From NCBI GenBank assembly GCA_027293245.1, contig JAPUFZ010000087.1, forward strand, positions 1-13,110: 13,110 bases of DNA. Reading direction: 5' to 3'. Origin of the DNA: Gammaproteobacteria bacterium (GTDB lineage: Bacteria; Pseudomonadota; Gammaproteobacteria; GCA-001735895). Positions 6,938 through 13,110 of the stretch are shown here, piece after piece. Each line of letters opens with the position of its first letter. The stretch's first letter is position 1. Below the pieces are notes generated by a model that worked only from the letters and a program-made list of their open reading frames with translations, was not told where the DNA came from and did not search any database. The position numbers were made by a program, and so were the translations under genes.

Positions 6938-8248
6938 TTAGCGAGCATCCCGAAATGCATGCCAGCGGATAATGAGCGGCAGGAACCAGGGCGTTCCCGT
7001 GTAGAAGGGTCGAGTCTCGAAAGCGAGGTCGTCGAGCGAAGTCTTGCCCTCGGGATCGCCGATCATCTTGAGTGCTACCTTGCGACCGAAATAGGTAGCG
7101 CGGCCGACACCGGAGCCGCAGTAACCCATTGCGTAGAAAACACCTTCATGGCTGCCAATGTGCGGCGCGTGGTCGAAAGTATAGGCCACAGTGCCCGACC
7201 AGCCATGGGTGATTTTGACCCCGTTGAGCTGAGGAAATATGCCGATCATTTCAGCGTAAAGGTCGTTGGTATAGGCCGCAGGCCGGTCGTCCTGATGAAA
7301 CGCGCGTCCGCCGAACACCATGCGAGTGCCATCGGGCGATGGCCGGTAGTAGATTACCAGTCGCGAGGTCCCCCCAAAGCCTCGACCTTTCGGACTCAGC
7401 TCGCGCATCAAGTCTTGCTTCAGCGGCGCCGTGGTGATGATGGCGGATCGAAGCGGTATCACCCGTCGTCTAAAGTAGGGTAACGCACGGGGAGTGTAAC
7501 CGTTGGTGGCGACCAGCACCTGGTTGGCAACGAGTTGACGATCTCCGATTGCAAGAACCTGGTCCCCCGAATCCTGGCGCATGCCCGTGACCGCCGCATT
7601 GCCGACGATCTTCACACCCGCCGCCCGCACCCGCTCAACCAGTCCCGCCACATAAAGGCCGGGATGCAAATGTCCGTCCTGATGGTAGACCACGCCCCCG
7701 TAGTAGGCGTCTGAGCCAATTTCCGCGTGCTGTTCGTGCCGCGGCACCATGTCTGCCTCGAGGCCGACCGCGCGTTTGAATCCGTCAATTTCCTTTGCCA
7801 TCTCTTCGTAGTGACCGCGGCGATCGGCGCCGCGGAAACGTCCCGTGCGTTGCAGACCGCATTCAATGCTTTCGGCTTCGATGAACGCGTACAGAAACTC
7901 GAGCGCGTCCATACTCTCGGACAGAATGGCGTGCGCCTTTCGGACCCCGTGCCGTGCAACCAGGCCGGTAAGACCGAGCTTATGAAAACTCGGTCCCACC
8001 AGCCCGCCGTTTCTCGAGCTGCAACCGAAACCTGGCATCTCGGCATCGAGCAGCACCACCTCACGGCCCGCGCGAGCCAGTGTCAAGGCCGCGGAGAGTC
8101 CGGTGTAACCAGCACCGATGATTGCCACCTCCGCGCGCCCGGGTAGCGCGGCCGGACTGTCGCCGGAGTGTGCTTCGAACTCGATCCCGGCAGAATCCCA
8201 CCAGTAAGGGAAGTTGCGAAAATCATGCGCGAGATGGCTTGAAGTCAT
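6938..8248 (-). CDS. FAD-dependent oxidoreductase, DAO family (PuuB/glycine oxidase-like)
   Basis: A 436-residue flavoprotein that probably oxidises a C-N bond of an amine or amino acid. It has an N-terminal NFPYWWDSAG lead seen in gamma-glutamylputrescine-oxidase-like members, then the Rossmann motif VAIIGAGYTGLSAAL with GAGYTG at 45-50, the ribose-binding acid in VVLLDAE (66-70), and GCSSRNGGLVGP at 75-86, a version of the GxSGRNGG flavin loop. Later come LVATNGYTP and RRRVIPLRSAIITTAPL. The C-terminal FAD motif reads DHAPHIG and GYCGSGVGRATYFGR. All signature parts are present, so it should be active. No signal peptide is seen. It starts 23 bases after the GlcG-like gene on the same strand and precedes the MFS gene, suggesting an operon for uptake and oxidation of a small nitrogen compound. 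That function is inferred, and the substrate is unknown. Confidence 0.9.
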   Translation of the reverse strand: MTSSHLAHDFRNFPYWWDSAGIEFEAHSGDSPAALPGRAEVAIIGAGYTGLSAALTLARAGREVVLLDAEMPGFGCSSRNGGLVGPSFHKLGLTGLVARHGVRKAHAILSESMDALEFLYAFIEAESIECGLQRTGRFRGADRRGHYEEMAKEIDGFKRAVGLEADMVPRHEQHAEIGSDAYYGGVVYHQDGHLHPGLYVAGLVERVRAAGVKIVGNAAVTGMRQDSGDQVLAIGDRQLVANQVLVATNGYTPRALPYFRRRVIPLRSAIITTAPLKQDLMRELSPKGRGFGGTSRLVIYYRPSPDGTRMVFGGRAFHQDDRPAAYTNDLYAEMIGIFPQLNGVKITHGWSGTVAYTFDHAPHIGSHEGVFYAMGYCGSGVGRATYFGRKVALKMIGDPEGKTSLDDLAFETRPFYTGTPWFLPLIIRWHAFRDAR

Positions 8249-8271
8249 GAAGGCTTAATCTGCCCTGTAGT

Positions 8272-8778
8272 CTAGAAAGCGATCAGGTCTTCTATCGCCT
8301 CGATTCCCGCGGTGGCGCACTGATCGTCCAGTTCACCACCCGGGGCACCAGAAACACCTATCGCACCAACCAGGGAACCGGCCGCTTCGATGATCATACC
8401 GCCACCGATCATCAGCACACCGGGGACCTGGCGGACCCCGGATTGCGGTTGTCCAGGCTGCGTCGGTTCCACCAGTTCAGAAGTATTGGTGCGGAAACTG
8501 GCAGCCGTCCTGGCCTTATCCCTGGCTGTATCTGCGGTATGTGCTCCGGCATAGCGGTCGCGGATCAGAACCTGCAGGATACCCATGCGGTCGACCACGG
8601 CTACGGCTACCTGGAATCCCTCGGCCCGGCAATTTTCCAAAGCCGCCGAGGCCGCCATCAGCGCTGTTTCCGGGGTCAGTGACTGGCTGCTAAATAAACC
8701 GTCTTCTTCAGCCTTTGCGGTGCCGACGGCAAGGCTCAGGCTCAGGGCGACAATGAATAAGGCACTCATCGATTTCAT
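8272..8778 (-). CDS. exported GlcG/HbpS-family (DUF336) protein
   Basis: The 168-residue protein has a Sec signal peptide (core SALFIVALSLSLAVG, likely cut after AKA at 23), so the mature form is periplasmic. The rest is one GlcG/HbpS domain: LTPETALMAASAALENCRA at 34-52, the strand VAVAVVDRMGILQVLIRDRYAGAHT at 57-81, the helix DTARDKARTAASF, the loop VPGVLMIGGGMII at 118-130, and the signature GAIGVSGAPGGELDDQCA at 138-155. Relatives bind haem or act beside glycolate and diol enzymes; many exported ones have no assigned role. His80 is a possible haem contact, unproven. GGAG nine bases before the ATG supports the start. It is the first gene of the likely GlcG-like/oxidoreductase/MFS unit. Confidence 0.88.
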   Translation of the reverse strand: MKSMSALFIVALSLSLAVGTAKAEEDGLFSSQSLTPETALMAASAALENCRAEGFQVAVAVVDRMGILQVLIRDRYAGAHTADTARDKARTAASFRTNTSELVEPTQPGQPQSGVRQVPGVLMIGGGMIIEAAGSLVGAIGVSGAPGGELDDQCATAGIEAIEDLIAF

Positions 8779-8893
8779 TGGTGTCTACTCCAGGTTTCAA
8801 TTGGGACAGAAAGAATAATGCATTAATCGGAGAGCATATTCACTAATATTACAAACTATTGCTCTCTGAGCTGGTATTTTCTCTGAATTAAAG
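8779..8893. promoter_or_regulatory. intergenic region with interrupted dyad and TCTCTGA repeats
   Basis: This 115-base gap lies after the FHA-like protease stop and before the GlcG-like start, both on the minus strand. GAGAGCA (8830-8836) and TGCTCTC (8860-8866) are reverse complements 23 bases apart. TCTCTGA occurs at 8863-8869 and again at 8880-8886, 17 bases on. The 12-mer ATTGCTCTCTGA at 8858-8869 is identical to 4530-4541. It presumably contains the promoter of the downstream operon; no clear -35/-10 pair was found. Confidence 0.4.
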
Positions 8894-10486
8894 TTACTGC
8901 GACTTTATTAATTCTAAAGATCGATTCAGAACCGGCAGGATGCGCGCCATGGGTACACCGATATTCGAGCCACCGAACTCCAGCATGATAGCCGTGTTGA
9001 TGGCAATGACTTCACCCCGCATATTGAGTACGGGTCCACCGCTACCTCCGCGTGTGGTCTCTGCATCATAAGCCACAGCATCCAGAGTTACCTGGCCGAC
9101 GATGCCACGGGTAGCCAGCGGGGTGATAAGACTGGCTGCGGAAAGACGTTCTACCACCACCCAGAAATCCAGGTTTCCCTCTTCACGAATTTCGTCGAGG
9201 AAATTCGTATCAGTGCGTGCCAGCATCGCGCGTACACCAGTCGGGTAGCCCATCACGATGACTTCATCACCGGGATGAACAGGAATTGATCCTGTAACCA
9301 GTTGACGAACTTCCGATGGTGTTACAGAGCAACGTAAAACAGCGACATCGGCATCGTCGCTGGCAGCGACAAGCTGTACATCTAAAGGTTTTTCTACACC
9401 TGGCAGGTAGCCTATGACGCGTTCAAATTTTGGTGTTAGGCCCATGGCTTCAAATTGCTCATGGGCTGGGTTGTTTTCCCAGGGCACTGCCACGTGTCGG
9501 TTGGTGATCAGTAAGTCCTGAGCGCCTACCACGAATGCAGTACCCGTATATTGTAATTCTACAACCGGCCCATCCCCTTCCAGGGTAACCGCGGGGCCCT
9601 CCGGGGTACCATAAGGCTGGCCTGCGGGGTCAAGCCCGACATAGCGTAGAGGCCTGTCGCTGTCTTTGTCAAAATAGCTGTAACTGCCCTGAAGGAAGAC
9701 GATGGATTTTGATGCTTCGGCAATGATCTTGCGGCTGGCTATCGACCGCGCCTCAAGGGCATCAACGCGTTTCTCCAGTTGGGCCCGGAGATTAGCCAGG
9801 TCTTCGCTGGTAATGGCATCTCTTTCGGTGCGTCGCAAAAGTTCGGAAATTCTCTGCGTAAAGCCCGATTCCGCCGCCAGGCGCTCCTCAAGATACTGAC
9901 TCTGCCGTGAAAGGTAGACCATGCTGACTACCAGTGCGGCCAACAGGATGACAACCAGGATGCGGAACCCGGCAGTCGTATGAACCACCAGCTCACTGAT
10001 AAATTCCGACATCAGCCGCCCGGTGCGCCTGACGAATGAACCATCTGAATAGCGTGCGCAATCGATACAGTCGTTGAATGCGTTCGCCGCGGTTCGCAGC
10101 GGAACCTCACCCACTGGATAAATTCGAAAGCGTAACATGGGCCCGTTACGCCCGATTTCCAGCAGTTCCCCCGACACTAGTGTGTGTTGCGATACGTTTT
10201 TACCATTGACCCAAACGTTATAGAGCGGCTGCACTTCGAGTTCATAAGTGTCACCAGATCGATGTAACCGAATGGGATAATTTTCGCCTTCAACGGATTC
10301 TGAAGCGGGAATAATCGAAATTCCACCCAGCTCGTTTATTGTCAGGAAAACGGTTTGCTCGGCGATTCGCTGGTGAGTGCCCCGGTGTCGACCCGATAGA
10401 AATTCGATGACCGGAACTGAATCCAGCCCGCTATCGTTATCGATTCCCGGCCTGGCTACCGGAATCTTGTTGTCTGACAGGTCCAT
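8894..10486 (-). CDS. FHA-like domain, transmembrane, trypsin-like (S1C/DegP-type) serine protease
   Basis: A 530-residue inner-membrane protein with a clear order of parts. Residues about 25-125 look like a degenerate FHA domain: YELEVQPLYNVWVNGKNVSQ matches the end of the fold, and LVSGELLEIG the next strand, but the GR and SxxH phosphopeptide residues are not evident. C140-I-D-C143 follows, then one membrane segment at about 175-192 (RILVVILLAALVVSMVYL), and a coiled-coil-like charged helix at about 195-260. The rest is a trypsin-like protease with His331 in LLITNRHVAVPW, Asp380 in DDADVAVLRC and Ser482 in TTRGGSGGPVLN, all in good context. With this topology the FHA-like part is cytosolic and the protease periplasmic, suggesting a sensor or quality-control protease joining both sides, by inference. 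No PDZ domain is present. The ribosome site is weak. Confidence 0.87.
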   Translation of the reverse strand: MDLSDNKIPVARPGIDNDSGLDSVPVIEFLSGRHRGTHQRIAEQTVFLTINELGGISIIPASESVEGENYPIRLHRSGDTYELEVQPLYNVWVNGKNVSQHTLVSGELLEIGRNGPMLRFRIYPVGEVPLRTAANAFNDCIDCARYSDGSFVRRTGRLMSEFISELVVHTTAGFRILVVILLAALVVSMVYLSRQSQYLEERLAAESGFTQRISELLRRTERDAITSEDLANLRAQLEKRVDALEARSIASRKIIAEASKSIVFLQGSYSYFDKDSDRPLRYVGLDPAGQPYGTPEGPAVTLEGDGPVVELQYTGTAFVVGAQDLLITNRHVAVPWENNPAHEQFEAMGLTPKFERVIGYLPGVEKPLDVQLVAASDDADVAVLRCSVTPSEVRQLVTGSIPVHPGDEVIVMGYPTGVRAMLARTDTNFLDEIREEGNLDFWVVVERLSAASLITPLATRGIVGQVTLDAVAYDAETTRGGSGGPVLNMRGEVIAINTAIMLEFGGSNIGVPMARILPVLNRSLELIKSQ

Positions 10487-10640
10487 GCCTGATTAAGAGC
10501 CGAAGTATCGTGGTTGGTTCACAATCATACAGTCGAATCAACCATAGCGCGATGCTTCACGACAGGTATATATCCACAATCGTGTAGGAAAATACCTACA
10601 AAATCTATCGCCTGTTGCCATAGTTTATAACCGATAAAAG
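10487..10640. promoter_or_regulatory. upstream region of the FHA-like protease with two dyads
   Basis: Reading toward the protease start at 10486 there are two symmetric elements. TGTAGG (10583-10588) and CCTACA (10595-10600) flank AAAATA, an 18-base dyad about 100 bases upstream that could be an operator. Nearer the start, TGGTTGGTTC (10511-10520) and GAATCAACCA (10535-10544) pair over ten positions with one G-T wobble around a 14-base loop, 25-58 bases before the ATG, and could form a leader hairpin. A TATGAT on the minus strand (complement of 10524-10529) lies in that loop without a good -35. Confidence 0.35.
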
Positions 10641-10754
10641 CGGCATAGTGAGATGGCACTTGCCGAACAGGAGGGTGCTCGCAATTTTCTAGTAGTAAAT
10701 GTGCCGGATATCGGCCTTAGCCCTGCGGTAAAAATGTTTGGCCTACTGAATTGA
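10641..10754 (+). pseudogene. relic of a GDSL/SGNH-family esterase or lipase
   Basis: In the frame of an ATG at 10653 (open from 10638, after a TAA at 10635-10637) the translation is MALAEQEGARNFLVVNVPDI followed by GLSPAVKMFGLLN and a stop at 10752-10754. The block GARNFLVVNxPDxGLSPAV is the conserved stretch of bacterial GDSL lipase/esterases (lecithinase-like) between the GxND block and the C-terminal catalytic DxxH. Neither the GDS serine block nor the catalytic histidine region is present, and only about 38 codons survive, so this is a gene fragment. It is antisense to the surrounding genes and lies ten bases from the stop codon of the HupE-like gene. Too short to prove on its own, but the motif is specific. 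Confidence 0.6.
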
Positions 10755-10763
10755 ATTCTCGAT

Positions 10764-11960
10764 TCAGATAGATTTCAATGGTTCGAGCAGTTGATAGTTA
10801 AACAAGCGCTCGATCAACCAGACCGTTGCCACGGCAGCGGCCATGACCGATCCGGCGCGGAGCAATCCCCAGCGATAAAAAGCGCTGTCTCGAATCAGGT
10901 AGGCAAGCGGGATAAAAGCCGCCACGATTGCGAGCTGGCCGAGTTCCACACCCAGGTTGAACCCCAGTAACGACAGGGCTAACTGGTTCGTCTCCAGGCC
11001 AAGGTCCTGCAGAACACTGGCGAATCCGAAACCATGGATCAGGCCGAAGCCGAATGCCACGAGCCAGCGCGAACCACGAAAAATCGGTAACAGATTATTG
11101 ATCGCCGTGACGAGTACCGAAAAAGCGATCATGCTCTCCACGAACCTCGGTGGCAGTGTCAGAATTTGCAGGGACGCGAGCGTGAGCGTAATACTGTGCG
11201 CAAGGGTGAATGCGGTGACAATTTTGAGCGTATCGACGAGCGCGTCGGATAGCCTGTTGACAGATTGCCAACGCCCGTTTTTCAGGAATAAAACCGCGGG
11301 AAGCAGCAGCGTTAACAAAAACAGAATATGATCGTATCCGATCCAGATATGCCAGACACCTTCACGCACAAAGCTGTACAGTGTGGCCCAGGCGCTCCAG
11401 TCGCCGCGATCCAGTATTAGCAAGTGGTCGGTATCGGAAAGCACGTGGCTGAAGTTCTGTCCGTTGTCGTGGACATTCACCAGCCCGCGGTGGGTAGGGT
11501 CGAGGTCGAAAAACAGGCTGTAGTCGAGCTCAATCGCCTCGCTGCCCGGGCAATTAGCCGATACCAGCAAAGACGCGTAACTGCCATCATCGAGCTTTCG
11601 AATATCAAAACTGTCGAAGGATGTATCGCAGACAATCCCGGAGGCAGTCAACTGTAACCGGCTGAGCGCATAGGCGCCAATCTTGTGAGCCTGGTTGTTA
11701 ACCTCTCCCCGGGTTAGTTTACGGTTTTGATCGATATCCAGACCGATCGCGAATTCGAGGTCGCGCAACGCGATATCCCAGCGTAACTGCCAGGAATCAG
11801 CATTTCGCTCCAGGTTGAGAAAACTATCGCTTGGTTTATGCGCGAATACGGTTGTGGTGCTGGCAAGCAGGACAACCAACACCAGAACCGATTTCATTAA
11901 GGCTGCAAAATTATATGCCTGGATAAATTCTGCCTGAGCGAGGATTCTGGGTGATTTCAT
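10764..11960 (-). CDS. HupE/UreJ-family membrane protein with an EF-hand-like loop
   Basis: The 398-residue protein has an N-terminal signal (hydrophobic at about 24-37, VFA at 38-40, then HKPSDSFLNL), a periplasmic domain to about residue 195, then about seven membrane segments. The membrane part has HupE/UreJ features: HIWIGYDHILFLLTLLLP at 204-221, FTLAHSITLTLASL at 251-264, GFGLIHGFGFA at 304-314 and FNLGVELGQLA at 334-344. The conserved histidines and acids suit metal binding or transport; named relatives are linked to nickel or cobalt. The periplasmic domain contains D75-I-D77-Q-N79-R-K-L-T-R-G-E86, a twelve-residue EF-hand-like calcium loop. The ATG at 11960 overlaps the stop of the TPR gene as ATGA, suggesting translational coupling; the ATG at 11897 (residue 22) would give a more ordinary signal peptide. 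The transported ion is not known. Confidence 0.85.
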   Translation of the reverse strand: MKSPRILAQAEFIQAYNFAALMKSVLVLVVLLASTTTVFAHKPSDSFLNLERNADSWQLRWDIALRDLEFAIGLDIDQNRKLTRGEVNNQAHKIGAYALSRLQLTASGIVCDTSFDSFDIRKLDDGSYASLLVSANCPGSEAIELDYSLFFDLDPTHRGLVNVHDNGQNFSHVLSDTDHLLILDRGDWSAWATLYSFVREGVWHIWIGYDHILFLLTLLLPAVLFLKNGRWQSVNRLSDALVDTLKIVTAFTLAHSITLTLASLQILTLPPRFVESMIAFSVLVTAINNLLPIFRGSRWLVAFGFGLIHGFGFASVLQDLGLETNQLALSLLGFNLGVELGQLAIVAAFIPLAYLIRDSAFYRWGLLRAGSVMAAAVATVWLIERLFNYQLLEPLKSI

Positions 11961-13110
11961 CGTGGGTCATTCGCGTTGGCTTTAAGCAGGGATGCAAGCT
12001 GCGGTAATACGGCATTCTGACCAGACATCCAGTGCTCGATTTCCCGCAGCACAGCTTGGTCCCCGTTGGCCAGGGCAGCGGCGGCCAGCAATTCGGTGTC
12101 TCGCTCCTCTTTGCTTTGCAGCCAGTTGGCCCGTGCCAACCGAAGTGCCTTAGCCGGTAATTGTTCGATCTCCAGCGCGTAACGTCCGGCCAGGTAATAG
12201 TGGCTGCTAGATCCCCGAAGCCTCGCATTGCGCAGGCGGGTATCGATCAGGCCCATGTATTGCCGGAGCAGTTCTTTGTCGTCGATACGCTGTGCTGCTA
12301 TCGCGGCGTGCAATAACAGGCTGTCGTCATGGGTCTCGTCGCGCAGCAGCGTGAGCGCATCCAGGGCCTGACCCTTACGCAGTAAAAACTGACTGTAAAC
12401 ACGCAACAGATAAGGGCCGCGAAGGGGTTCGTTCAATGCCAGCCTGTAGTATCGCTCGGCCTGCTCGATTTGATTGCCGCGTTCGGCAATTTCTCCACGT
12501 AGGGTCAACACCCACTGACGGGTTGCCACTGGTTCATTTGGCAGTTGCGGCTCGATTCGCGACATCAGTGTCTGAGCGCTGGCCGCACGTCCGGTTAACG
12601 ACAGTATCGATCCAGTACACGCGATTGCGTGAAGTGGGGCGTAACGCGACAGACGCAGGCAGTCCGCCAGCGCCTCGCGGTAATTCCCCAGTACCTGGTG
12701 CACGGTAGCACGGGTAAGCAGGGACTGCGCGTCGTGCGGGTCGCGTTGCAGCAAGTCATCGAGGTCGGCGATGGCCGGTTTAAAGCGGTGTTGCCCCTGC
12801 AGCAAAATGGCGCGCAGCCGCTGAATTGCCGGCGGGGGTGAGTCCTCTTGCCACCAGGGACCCAGCAGGTGTTGGGCATATCCGAGGTAGCGTGGATCGG
12901 ACTCACTTCGAGATCGCTCGATATACAGCTGGGCCAGGGCCGCAACCGGGACAATGTCGCGAGGAGAGGCCTGAACCAGGGTCTTCAGCGCCCGCTCACG
13001 TCCGGATTCTTTGGCGGAGAATGTCGGTAAAACCAGCAGTACCTCGTCGTCACCGCCGCTGACGGTGGTTTCGATGAATGGCTCGGAACTCAACCACCCT
13101 AGCAACGCGA
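11957..13110 (-). CDS. tetratricopeptide repeat (TPR) protein, 5' end beyond the window
   Basis: The frame is open to the right edge, so the true start is outside; at least 382 residues are present, and the TTG at 13105 is only the first possible start inside. The body is helical and TPR-like: a repeat near 94-127 (IQRLRAILLQGQHRFKPAIA then DLDDLLQRDPHDAQ) and another at 128-161 (LLTRATVHQVLGNYREALAD). Further helical pairs at about 196-229 (RGEIAERGNQIEQAERYYRL) and 233-256 (LLRVYSQFLLRKGQALDALT) probably continue the solenoid. Such proteins act as scaffolds for protein partners, often in the envelope. Its TGA overlaps the HupE-like ATG by one base pair step (ATGA), so the two are one operon and likely act together. 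The partner and location cannot be determined without the N-terminus. Confidence 0.8.
   Translation of the reverse strand, partial: ALLGWLSSEPFIETTVSGGDDEVLLVLPTFSAKESGRERALKTLVQASPRDIVPVAALAQLYIERSRSESDPRYLGYAQHLLGPWWQEDSPPPAIQRLRAILLQGQHRFKPAIADLDDLLQRDPHDAQSLLTRATVHQVLGNYREALADCLRLSRYAPLHAIACTGSILSLTGRAASAQTLMSRIEPQLPNEPVATRQWVLTLRGEIAERGNQIEQAERYYRLALNEPLRGPYLLRVYSQFLLRKGQALDALTLLRDETHDDSLLLHAAIAAQRIDDKELLRQYMGLIDTRLRNARLRGSSSHYYLAGRYALEIEQLPAKALRLARANWLQSKEERDTELLAAAALANGDQAVLREIEHWMSGQNAVLPQLASLLKANANDPR

Noticed and set aside
6896..7483. Open frame of 195 codons on the plus strand
   Set aside because: It lies opposite the FAD oxidoreductase, whose C-terminal FAD motif is clear on the minus strand; this is a shadow frame in G+C-rich DNA.
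1..13110. A single new defence, secretion or mobile system across the window
   Set aside because: Genes fall into separate small units of housekeeping or envelope character; there are no transposases, integrases, toxin-antitoxin pairs, nucleases, helicases or repeat arrays that would support one.

Overview
The window reads as chromosomal DNA of a Gram-negative bacterium, most likely a gammaproteobacterium. The grounds are Sec and Tat signal peptides, envelope proteins with a periplasmic side, and families common in that class (HlyU-family small protein, SYLF protein, HupE/UreJ-type membrane protein, TIGR02822-like alcohol dehydrogenase). No phage, transposase, CRISPR or RNA gene is visible. 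Assignments are by eye from motifs, with no database search.

Layout. Left edge (1-1080): the first four codons of a gene leaving the window on the minus strand, then a divergent secreted SYLF-domain protein and a convergent DUF1330 protein. 1079-1461 is mostly non-coding but holds a clear relic of a LysR-type regulator. 1462-3658 is a two-gene plus-strand unit: a HlyU-family protein, then, one base later, a large exported protein carrying both a subtilisin-like (S8) domain and a C-terminal HExxH metallopeptidase-like domain. A Tat-exported Rieske-like protein (minus) follows, divergent from a zinc alcohol dehydrogenase (plus). From 5662 to 10486 everything is on the minus strand: read in transcription order, an FHA-like/transmembrane/trypsin-like protease, an exported GlcG/HbpS-like protein, a DAO-family FAD oxidoreductase and an MFS transporter. 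The last three form a plausible operon. Between the FHA-like protease and the next unit lies a short relic of a GDSL/SGNH esterase. The right edge (10764-13110) is a translationally coupled pair: a TPR protein (5' end cut by the window) and a HupE/UreJ-family membrane protein with an EF-hand-like loop.

How it fits together. The common theme is the cell envelope: most products are secreted or membrane-bound. Separate small units are visible: HlyU plus dual protease; GlcG-like, FAD oxidoreductase and MFS, perhaps uptake and oxidation of a small amine or amino acid; TPR plus HupE-like, perhaps metal handling. I do not see one integrated defence or mobile system. The most unusual items are the two-protease fusion, the Rieske-like protein that appears to lack one cluster ligand, and the FHA-like transmembrane protease. 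Two decayed gene fragments and several perfect inverted repeats make up the rest.
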